A stretch of 64,000 bases of DNA from positions 36,671,501 to 36,735,500 of the forward strand of contig NC_080567.1 in assembly GCF_030253575.1 (NCBI RefSeq), given 5' to 3'. Each line of letters starts with the position of its first letter. The first letter of the stretch is position 1. The DNA is from Rhododendron vialii. Its lineage: Eukaryota > Streptophyta > Magnoliopsida > Ericales > Ericaceae. This document shows positions 37,701-49,700 of the stretch, in pieces. Under the pieces are notes generated by a model. The model was not told the origin of the DNA. It did no database searches and saw only the letters and a list, made by a program, of their open reading frames with translations. The translations under genes and the position numbers were made by a program.

Positions 37701-40700
37701 CTGAACTCAAGAAAACCGAAAAGAGCATGGCTTCAGATCAGCTCATGTCTGGTTGGATAAAAGAGATCACATTGGCTTCCATGGAATCATTAAAAGATCT
37801 AGAAAGTTAAAGTCTCCACTGAAGTCCGCATCTTGCATAACAATTTACACCCTTAGAAATGATAACTCCCACTACTGTGTTCTCAGTGCCTCCTAATATC
37901 AGTTATCTAAAATACAAAAAAGAAGGGTGTTTTCTCGGAACTACTCTTGTTCGTCCCTAAGCTTCATAAGGGAAGGAGGTAACAAGTAAATTTCCATGTC
38001 GACTGCAGCTTGCAAAAGTAGAAAACTAGGATCGAGTCTATTGACATACAATACAGAACCTCCACACATAACCCCTTACACATATGTCAAGTCAGGTTGG
38101 AGGCTAATTTCACTGAACCCTTCATGGGATATACTTGTGAAAGTCCAAGACAACCTGAACTACAGAAAAGGCTGGAGCCTCATGTTGAAGATGATGCCCC
38201 CACCCACAGGAACAAAGAATTAGCGACACTGCTGAAGTAAACATTTCTTCTCAATAGTTCATCCCTTTTTGACTGACTCCTTCACATGATACTTAACAAG
38301 ACCCATCACCAACCTGATTAAGAAAGGGCAGAGCTTGGGGCCACGCACAATAACTCAGCTTATGACCCCACCCACATTAACAAAGGATTTGAGTTACTTC
38401 TGTAAGTTATCATTTTCCTCAACAATTCATCCTCTCTTTTGGGTATTGTTCCATCTACCAAGTCATATTAATAATATCTTGTAGTGTAAATCCATTGAAA
38501 GAAGTTACTAAAATATCCCAGTAAACCCAAAAATCACCATTGACGAACAAGTTGAAAATATATTTCACATGATCTGATTAATCAAGCGAAAAATTTTCCT
38601 TCAAGAAAAGCACCATTGAATAGTTGATATGAATTAAAACTGTATATCACTCAGCATGTTCAGGACCCAATACAAATTGGACTTATCAGACTCATGCAGT
38701 TTTGATACCTTTATAGTGTTCTTTCTTATAAGTAACCTTTTACATGTGTTAGACTTTTAAGGAAACAAATATTACATCCAATCAACTGCACCCAACACAA
38801 AATCAACTTTATACTTTTTTTTTGATCCACCAACTTTATACTTCCAAAATTAGAAGGTAATGGGTACGACCAAACCTGACTGCAGATGTAAGATCAAGTT
38901 GACAACTGATTTGCAGAAATCGCTCACCCAAACGCCCAACCATAAGCTATAATTCTTTAGACAAACCCACTCATTACCGGCGCAGGCTAAATCAATATTA
39001 AACAAAACTCCTATCCAGATCCGTCGATGACTAATGCAGGTTCAATCTATCCAGTTCAACCCCTTTAAGTACCTACCCTATGATGGAATGAGATAAAGAC
39101 AAGCATACCCAAAAGGTGGGCTTGGGGAAGAACATATTGGGCATTAAGATGTAATTAGACAACCCACCCCTTCATCGTATCGTAGAGCCTGCACCAACTG
39201 TGGCATGAAAAAGGTTACTCGCTCAGGAGGATAAGACTCCAAAACTCTGAGAACATAGGCCATAACCCGGGGATGACCTTTATATGATGGCGTGAGAAAC
39301 TCAAGAGCTTGAGTGATCGAACAAGCAGCCCAGTGTGGCAGTTGTTGCAAAAGTGGCGAATTTTCATCAACAGCCTTTGGAGTAACGAAATATGCCAATG
39401 CCTCAGGTATGCAACGGAGCTCCAATATATGAGACTGCAAGCGATTAGAACTGCAGTTAGCTCAATGAACAAGACCCACATGAAGTGAAGTACAACCAAA
39501 ATTATAAAAGAAATAGAGGAATTGCACTTCAAATGAGATTATGATGTAAGTGGTGTCTTGTCCCAGTGGTATAGTGGGAGCTACTGCAAAATGGACGCCA
39601 GAGTTTGGACCCCATCAACATCGGAAAAAAAGAGGGGAGTATGTATTGTCCTGTGTCATTACAGCCAAATGAGACAGGAATAACATACCTGAACTAGCTG
39701 TGTCATTTCGGCCTTTAAGAAAGTATTTGTAGGGAACCTCGAGGCCAAGGATAATGCAATCCGAGGATCAACAGAAAATGCAGTTCGAGCATATTCTATC
39801 CATTTCTCTGAGGTGATTTTGGGCAGAGAAGGCGTATTTTCCCTGGCAGAGGTAGAGATATAGCAAATAGTAAAAACATAAAGTCATTATCCTTGAAGGA
39901 TAGATACAGTCCATTGTAATGAAGGTAGCAAATAAAAAAATAAAAATTGTAATTAATGTACGTTTAATTACTTTGCATTGTAAGGTTGTGCCCAAATTTC
40001 AAGTCTATCAGATTCATGCTGGCAAAGCATCAAAAGTAATTGCTTCCGCTTTTCTCTTCCAACAGCATAGTTCTCCATATGGCCCCAAACAGGGTGATAT
40101 TGATCCATCTGCAGATAAACATGGAATCTTGTGGATAAACTGCAAAAAGAATAGCACATACGAATCCTATACAAACAGTCGATAACTAAAGCAAACGTTT
40201 TTTGGCATGAGAAGAAGACTACTTTTGTGCTGAAACATCTAAAAACCATTAGTGGATGACGGTTCCAGAAGCTGCAAATATGACTAGCTTACCAACTCAT
40301 TCACAGAGCTTCCATTTTCTTGTCCTCGCCCTTTTGAGTCAAGTTGAGGAGTATCCACTTTCTCAGTCAAAAGATACTGTACAAATACAGAGAGGGATTG
40401 AGCTTCACTCTGGGAGAAATTTATGTTGTTTATATCATACCACTCAGGTTCATGGGCAAACCAAGCCAAAGAGGCCCTGCAAATACAACAAAACAAGTCT
40501 CAATATCAAGATGCAAAATTACAGTTTGAAAACACAAGGTTAAACAAATTCTGCAGAACGAACTTTGATCGAGTGAAGAATAAAAAATATGGTAAAACAT
40601 CAACCAACTTAAGGCCAAGCATAGTTTCAGAACTTCAGGGTTCAATAATATGATTTATAAGAACACATAAATATAAAGGAACTCAAGTAAATTTTGTCAG

Positions 40701-43700
40701 GAAATTGATATAACCAACTGAAGGCAAGCCATGGTACACCAGCATTTGTATTATATGCGTAAATGGCCAAAGGGAGGATAGCAGGCTGGAAAAGGTGAAA
40801 AATACAAATTTTCCACAGTTAAAGTCCCATATAGCATGACTAACTACCTTAATCAGAAGTCTAGGAGAAACAAGAAGGCCAAATCTATATGATAGCAGCA
40901 AACACACTTCTAGAAATTTGCAATGAAAATGCATAAGTAATTGCAAGTAGAATTAAACTATTCACCGATATATCCGATCTTCCAGCAGCTGAATCCCTGT
41001 TCTGAATTTTTGCAGATTGCCCTTGGACTGGCATGAGCAAAACTTTAGCCCTAGCATCATGAAGGTGAAAAATGTTCCAGTAGCAGCCGGATGGCGTGAG
41101 AAATTCCATTTGAGCTTAGTGCTTCCTTGTAACATCCGACCAAGAAGTAAGAGTTGCTCAACACTACCATGTTGAATTACCTATACAGTAGAATGGATCA
41201 GGGAGCAAAACTAAAGAAAGTACCAGGTAAAATCACGAAAAATGAAAACCAACTAAGTTGACAAAATCAAAATCTTTCAAACATTACCAATAAGAATAGA
41301 AGGTAAAGTCCAGAAGATCAACGCCAGAGATGAATTTCCAAGAAACATCTCAAACTATTAAAATGAAAAAGATTGGTACTTGATTGCTATTTTTGTTTTT
41401 GGTTGAGATAAAAGATTGGTAGAAAGATGAAAGCAGGATATGTCAAAGCATGAGAGCCGATTTTCTGCCTAATCGAACATGTGTCAAAATAAATGAAACT
41501 ACTCAAGTGATCAGGTGGAATGAATTTTTCTCCATCATCTTTGGTAAAGCCCATAAGATTAACAACCAACGTAAGTCTCCAAAATCCGTCAGCACATGAT
41601 TTCAATCTCTTTCTTTGAGATGGAAGAATGGTAACAACCAAGTTAAAGCATGAGTGCCAAGTTCAATAAAAACAAGTTTTGAAAAAAAAAGACCAAATGA
41701 ATTAAAGTGACCAGATTGAACGCCAATTATTTCTATATCATTTGTGGTACTGGAAAGTGGAAACAGCAGCACAACTGGTGCAAGTGGATTTGACTTTCCA
41801 TTGTATGCAGAGCACAATGAAGATTTCAACCTAAGTCTAAACAATTTTTGTCAAGCTCGTCACGAGAATTTTCCAACCTTCATTACTTTGGATCAATCAG
41901 ATCTCAGACACATATTTCAAGCATCCTCTCCAGGACTCTAATCTTGCAATGCCAGCTTCTGTGGTGATAGGATACATCCTCAAAATAATAGCTAGTGGTA
42001 CCAAATTATTCAGCATAGAATCACCAGTGCATTGGCAAAGAAGCCAGAATCAAGTCGTCAAGTAAACCGACTTCTTAAAAATCCTAGGCATTACTTTTTT
42101 TCCCACTCAATAGCCACATGAACTAAGTAATCAAACCCAATGCCAACACCATTGCAGAGAAAAATCATTGAATCACTAACAAGCACTTCGTTAAAGCAGC
42201 ACAGATACTTCCACAAAGGAATTGCATGAATTTATGCGTACCTAAACACGCAACTGAAAAGCCTGAGACAATGTCAGGATTATATTCGCAAATGAGTGAC
42301 AAATTTAAAGGAAGAAGCAATGTCCAAAAGCGCTGACAGATTCAATTCCAAAGACCATCTTAGTAAACAATTTAATTAATGCAGCTTTATTTGCATGTCT
42401 ATGATTCAAGCCGGGGTTGGGGTAAAAGATGTTACAATTCCTGACCTCGAAACGATCAATAAAAAATCCAAGCCAGAGTCTGTGAGCAATTATTTGTTGG
42501 ATAGGATCCTTTTCTGGTGGCAATTCTGGCTCTCCCGGTGCAAGGTGAGGCCTCAATTTCGCAGCAGGTCCGGCATACCTCACGTCTGATGCAAAGAGGC
42601 CTCGTTTGGTATCGATTGTCCACAACCATGCATCCACAAGCTCGGCAAGAACAAGAGATCCCAATTGAGGAGCAGCAGAAACTAACCAGGTCCAAATAAA
42701 TATTCCAGTTTCCATTGCATCAGGCGTGGAAATGTAAGCCGGACACCAGCATAGAAGACGTAGAAGTTGTGAGAAGCTCTCTATATTTGATTTTGAGTTA
42801 GAATCCTAGAAAGGTCACCATGCCATATTCAATAAGAAGAATACATGGAATTACATCATGGTCTTCCGTACTAAGAAGATAGAGACATGAAATAAGACGC
42901 AGGATTACCAAATTTGAGAGAAGCAATGCAGTAGCCTGAGAACAAGTTTCCCGAAACGATAATTTATCCACTTCCCCACCTTTCTCTGCAACATTAACGA
43001 ACTGCTGAAGTAGACGCACAAACTTTGTCAACATAATCTCATTAAAAGAGTCATTCTGCAGGGGTGGTGGCTGAGGAAACACTCCAGATCTCAACTTTTG
43101 AAGGCTAGCACCAAGCCCAAAGCCAGTTTGTGATGTGCCTGGTTGAATTCCACCTATGCTGTCATATAACCTTCTCATGCCAGCAATTTCTCCAGCATGG
43201 TTACACTTGGCTGTTGCACTAACTATGGCAGTATTTAGGACCTCCAAGTTAAAAGCCTCCATCAGTTTAAAATTTGCTCCTGATGCCGCCGCCGCTGCAG
43301 CCATTACTGCAGGAATATTTCCAGTTTTTGTGCCACTCCAATCATTTTTTCCAGTACCAATCCGTATCTCAGATAGAAGAGAAACAACATCAGTGGCAGG
43401 CTGCGCTTTTTGCCATGTGTTAGCTTTACAAAGTTTTTCCTGATTCATATAGTTCAACAAAAATAGCAAAAAACAGTTAAATATCACCAAATTACATGAA
43501 AAAGTGAAAACAAAACAACAGAAGTTAAGGAAATTAAGAACAGCAAAATGTAGAAGGGTCAAAGTAGCACCACAGTGCTAAATACGAGAGCATTTATATA
43601 TAGGTCACAATCAATTAGTACTAGAAGCAGCATCTGTTAGATAGCTTGATATGCGTTGTTGGGCCCATTTCCTAACAACCTAACCTTTCAGGACTACTGG

Positions 43701-46700
43701 TAACTTAACATGGCATCAAAGCACAGGTTGGGAGAGGTCTTGGATTCAAGTCTATCTATTTGTATTTGATCGCCGTTCGCCTTATGTTTCTCCCCTTTGC
43801 ATTCTATCGCAATATGTATGAATGCTTGCACCTCTACGTGCAAGATGGGGTTGCACGTGAGCGAGGGTGTTAGATAGTTTGATATACATTGTTGGGCCCA
43901 TTTCCTAACAGTTTTAGCTTTGGAGACTACTGGTAACTTAACAAGCAACAACACAAAAGAGCTACTACACCCATTTCCAAAGGACAAGATGGTAAAATGA
44001 AAAAACGAAAAACAGTACTCTTAAGAGTTTAGGGCATACAACCAATACCAACACAAGATTATCGTAAGAGCTGAGAGTTATAATTTTACATGTTTCCTAT
44101 AAAAATCCAAAAGACCAATGGCTTTCTCCAAACCGAATTCAAGATGCCGATCAGCATATCAGAAAAAATAAAGTAACAACCCGTGGAAAAATGACTAGAA
44201 ATCATTTTCCACGGCCCAAAAAAAATATCTGAGGATAAAACAGCCAAAAGTCAAGTTTCATATTTCAAACGTCAATGAAGAAAAAAGGAGCATAAAACTT
44301 ACCTACATCTACGTATACACACACACAAACATATTATATATAGATAGATTATATATGTTCAGTCGGAATGTCACTGAAAATATTATCTATATCATGGAAC
44401 GGATGGGCTTTGGGGAGCGGTGGAGGAAATGGATAAAATTTTGCATAGCTTCAGGCAGAATGTCAGTTCTGGTTAATGGGACTCCAGCTGGGTTCTTTCA
44501 GATGTCTCGAGGCCTACGGGGATCCTCTCTCCTCTCTTATTTTCATCGTAGTCATGGAGGTGTTCAGTCGGTTGATTCAGAAAGCTGTGCAAGGAGGCTT
44601 TTTACAAGGTTTTGAGGAGGGATGTGAGGATGGGTTGCAGCTGATGGTGTTGTACATTCTATATGTTGATGATACTCTTGTATTTTGCGATGCGGATTTG
44701 ACACAGATGGGTTATTTAAGGTGTGTCTTTCTCTGCTTTGAGGCGGTGTCCAGTTTGAAGGTGAATTTGGGAAAGTCGGAGATGATTCCAATAGGATCAG
44801 TGGAGGATATTGATGCTCTTGCACAGGTTTTGGGCTGCAAGGTGGCGTCATTATCGGCATCATATTTGGGTTTGCCTTAGGGTTCATCCTTCAAGTCAAA
44901 GCAAGCCTAGTATTCAGTTGTGGAAAGATTTCAAAAGAGATTGGCAAGATGGAAGCGCCAACATATTCCAAAATGAGGCAGATTGACTCCAATCAAAATA
45001 GTACGCTCTCAAGTTTACCCACTTATTTCATGTCTCTTTTCGTCATTCCAGTTTTGGTTGTTAAAAGACTTGAGAAGATTCAAAGAGATTTTCTTTGGGG
45101 AGGAGTGGGGGATGAATTTAAGTACCATTTAGTAGATTGGGATACAGTTTGTGCTCCCATTAGAAAGGGAGGTTTGGGAGTGAAGAAGCTAAAATTATTC
45201 AATCAAGCTTTGTTAGGTAAATGGCTTTGAAGATTTTCTTGTGAAAGGGAGAGGGTGGAGGAAGGTGGTGGTTGCAAAGTGTGGATGTGGATGGGGAGAG
45301 TGGTCTTCCCTCACTGTGAGCAAGCCCTATGGCGTGGCTCTTTGGAGGGGTATTATGAATGGGTGGGATGCTTTTGCGAAGAAAATTCATATGGTGGTTG
45401 GCGACAGGAGAAGGGTGAAGTTCTGGGATCATGCGTGGTGTGGGTATGTGAGCCTCCGAGTTTCTTTTCCGACTATCTTCACCTTAGTAATGGGGCTACA
45501 GTGTGGGATGTTCAGTTACGAAGGGACGTTTGTGATTGGGAGGAGGAGGAATTGTTGTCTTTGCTTGCTAGAGTGTATGATACTCGTGGGATAGGTGGAA
45601 AAAAGGAGGGGAGGGGAGGGGGATGCGTTGGGAGTTGTCTAAATCAGGGTCATTTCAAGTGAAATCCTACTACCAATCGTTTTCTAGAATTGGTAATCCA
45701 TCTCTCCCTTGGAAAGCAATATGGAAAACTATGGCACCTTTGAAAGTGAGTTTCTTTGTGTGGTGTGCGGCTCAAGGCAAGATTCTCATTTTAGACAACT
45801 TGATCTGAAGGGGGAGAATTATTGTGAATTGGTGTTGTATGTGCAAAAGGGATGCGGAGACAGTCGATCATCTCCTAATTCACTGTGCGTGGGCAAGGGA
45901 GCTGTGGTGTTTTGTGTTGTCTTGATTTGGGGTGCATTGGGTCATGCCGAGGAATATTATGGAACTTTTAATCGCCTGGAGAGGTGTTAGAGTTAGGAAG
46001 AGTAGATGGCGTGTTTGGGCCATGATTCCTCTTCGCTTAATGTGGGTTATAAGGCGAGAGAGAAATTCTAGATGTGTTGAAGGAATCGAGCATTCGTTGG
46101 CTGGACTTAAGAGTCTTTTGGTGAATAGTTTGTATAGCTAGGGGAAAAGAGATTGTAATCCTTCTATTGATCAGTTTTTAGATTGGTTTGCTCTTTTCTT
46201 TTCTCTCGGAGGTGTATAGGGCCTTTTTGTCTCCAGCCTTTTTTTTATACGGGCAGCATTCCCTTTATGTCTCGTTCTAATATATTTATTTACTAATAAA
46301 AAAAAGAAAAAGATAGATAGAGAGAGAGAGAGACATGAAATAATAGGCAGATGATTCCAAGTTTCAAGCGTCAACAAACCTGAAGAAGGCCCTGGCTAGT
46401 GCATGGAGCATTTGAAAGCGAAATAACGATCCATTCCCGCACAATTCTTTGGTACAAAGAGCGAACAGTAGCTATCCAAGCAGGATCATGAACAACGGCC
46501 AAGGGAGGGTCATTATGCACTGAAAAGAGTAGGGAATCCAGACAAGAAGAGTTCCACAGAATCTGCAGGAGTGTAATCTGGTTGATTAGGTGTACTCAAC
46601 AAGTTAAATGAACAGACACTAAATTTTATACAAACTGCAGTATAGAGCAGAACTGTGATCAATAGCATACCAGGGTGTTTGGTTTGGTGCATCGAACTAT

Positions 46701-49700
46701 GTTGGGAAATTATGTTAAGAAGGGTTTTTATGCAAAGACAATTTGCTAGGTAACATAAGTCATGATTTAGTGGAGCACGAGCTGCAAGACTAAATATGTA
46801 CGTAAATTCATCCACACTGCGTACATATTGCATCAAGAGGTTACGTGCCTTTAGGCACCGGCAATTTGCTAATATTAAAATAAATGATAACTGATACAGG
46901 GAAGTTAATACCCGCCACTAAACTGTAATACTTGCCTTCCAGCCAAAAGTTAAAAAGAAACAGAACTTTCACCTGAGGAAACCTATCTCGAAGTCGAGTT
47001 AACAAGGTAACAGAGATGTCCCGGATATGATCCTCCCTTTGTGACATACTTTTTATGAGAAAACAGGTATGTGCTGTGAGAGTAGACTCTCTTATGTCAG
47101 CTTTATCTCCTGTCTCAGATGTCTGATCCTCCTGTGAAAGCCCAAAAATCAGTCTAGCTGGCATGAGAAAAGCTTGAGAGAAAAATAATGAAAGCAACTT
47201 TGTACAGGAGGGGAAAAACTGTCCACATAACATTCAACCTCTAATACAACAATGCACGAATCCACCTAACTGAAGTCCACAACATCAATACAAATAGAGA
47301 AGATATAAGGGGGGGCAGCTCACACAAGCCTAGTTTTACTAGTTTCAAGTGACATTGTAATTCAAAGAAATCCGAAAAAACAACGCCAGAGAAGGCACAT
47401 TATGATGCCCAAAGTTGGCAACTTAAAAGTATAGGACAGAAGTCCATGCCCGGTGAATATTCCCATCCCCAAGAGCTGGTCCAAACGTAGATAATTTTGA
47501 ATCGGTATTTGTTGGGAAAATATATGCATGATAATTTGTTGGAAAATTATATGCATTACTATTTATTATTTTGATGATTATATTGATGAAGTTTTTATTA
47601 TTTGGCAAAAGAAAATCTTTTATCGCTAAGTCATTTTTGGACTAATTTTCTAGGCCTCGAAATATTGCATAAAGTCTCTTGGATTCAATGATTAATATTT
47701 ACAAAGACTTAGTGAGCTCAATGCATGCTTTAACGGAATTATTCAGATGAATTTTTGAGCTACAGGTTGATGAACCGGTTGACAGGCCGGCTGTCTGAAC
47801 AGAAGAGGTTGTCAACCGGAGTTCACCGAATGGCAGACCGGTTGAGAGAGCGGACGACCTCCCGGTCGACCAGCCGGAAGACCGGTAGTACATTTCTGCA
47901 GTTTTCTGCAGATCAGTAAAGTTACAACGGCTAGTTCCCCCACTTCACTCCTCAACGGCTCTATTCACTTTCCAACGGCTAGGAAGCATATGGAGGGCTA
48001 TATAAGGGCTCAAGAACTCATTGATGAGTGGGGAATTGAAGCTACAATATTCCATATTACCCCAAGCAAATTCTCCAAAGATCAAGCCAACACTTTCATA
48101 TCTATCTAGGGAGAGATTTTGTATAAGTTGAGAGCTTCAAATTTCACCACATACTTGTAATTCCTAAGCGAGTGTTTTGAGTCAAACACTTGAAAGCTTA
48201 GAAGACCAAATTCGGGTTTGAATTTGGGTGGTGTTGTTTTTGAGAGGTTTTCGGAGAAAACTCATGCGGTTGTACTAGCTCCTCGGGAAAGCTAGGGGAT
48301 AAGGTCTTTGTAAGCACCCGCAAGACTTACTGTAATCTTTTTGAAGATTAAAGGAACCTTCAAGTAGTTGCTTGAGGAGAAGTGGACTAGACCGGACCGT
48401 GGACAAATCCGGGCCGAACCACTATAATCGGGTTCTATCTCTCTAACTCTCTCTCTTGGTTGCCATTTTGGGTAACAGTATTGTATACAAAAACAGGGAG
48501 GAGGGAGCGTTAACCACCCTCTCCTTTAGTGCAGTGCAGATACACAGCTTTAGAGCATGGTCCTTTTGGACTTAAGGGGTCACAAGGGGATGCCTTCTTC
48601 TGTCACCAATCTTTGTCTTTGTTGGGGGTGGAGGTATGAGGACTAAGGAGGGACGAGAAAAGTTGAAAAGTGACACTGCCAGGTGCAATGTGATTGTTTG
48701 GAGGGAAAGGAATTACAGGACTTTGAGGATGTGGAGTTTTCAGTCGCTGTTTGGACAGAAGTTCTCGTAACCTTGGTTCTCAGTTGAACTAGTTGTTCCC
48801 TTTTGTCTGCCATCTGTCACTTTCTAGGGGATTGTATATCAACATCAATACCTAAGCACAAGATATTTTTGGTACATTTTCTGCATAAAGTCTGCTATTC
48901 CTCTTTTTTCCAACTGAGAAAGAATCTTAATTTCAAAACTCAACAGAAAAAGGCTGAGCTAGAAGTCGTGGTTCAATAGATGGACATCAAATTTCGGATG
49001 GCAACACAGGACCAGCTTAAGAGGATCAACATTTCCAAGGAATGTCTGCAACTCTTCTCACTCTAAGCATATGTGAGGGATCATACAACAGAGAAGAAGG
49101 CAGTGTAATTCAAAAAACCACAGAGGAGGTCCTGTACTTGTCAGCAACAATAGGAAAGGTCCGCGTAATTAACCCTTTCTAAAAAGAAAAGGAACATGGT
49201 CAACAAAGTAAATGAAAGGAAAAATACCAGCCACATTACTGCTGTTTCAAAAGCCTGGTGGACAATAGCTGTCAAGCACTGTAAAACAGCGGGCATGAGG
49301 TTTGGAGTTTTCAGGTATTCAAACACACAGCTGAAGGCGCTTCTAGGAGCAGTTAAACTAGGATCACTGTTAAGAATGCCGCCATTGCTGCTAAATCTTA
49401 TTATCTCTAGAAAAGCTACAGCAAGGAGATAAGTTGCCTTCACACCTGGAAAAGTTAGAATGAACATAAGCAATACTCTACAGACCGAGTATGGAAGGAA
49501 GAAAAATCAAGTTATAAGAACTTATGTAACTCGTAAGCCTTGCAAGCAAAACCACCTTCTTCTCTAATATGAAGCCAACAAATGTTAGCCTGCAATTCAA
49601 TCACTAAGCAGAGATATTCAACTGTTCACAACAGAATGGTAAGCAATTTACCAAACCTGAAATGCTGCTCATTGCTGCAACCTCAACCCGCGCTCCTAAA

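Noticed and set aside
40683-40946. Minus-strand 87-aa frame between two PI4KA exons as an extra exon
   Set aside because: The flanking exons (40966-41180 and 40293-40476) join in phase (CG|G) and give the expected protein; an added exon would break the match.
41387-41844. Possible ~220-bp imperfect tandem duplication in a PI4KA intron
   Set aside because: Shared words (AAAGCATGAG, CATC/ATTTGTGGTA) are suggestive, but alignment by eye was too poor to claim.
44355-46141. Several plus-strand frames of 60-135 aa
   Set aside because: Not host genes: they are pieces of one frameshifted LINE reverse transcriptase and are annotated as such.
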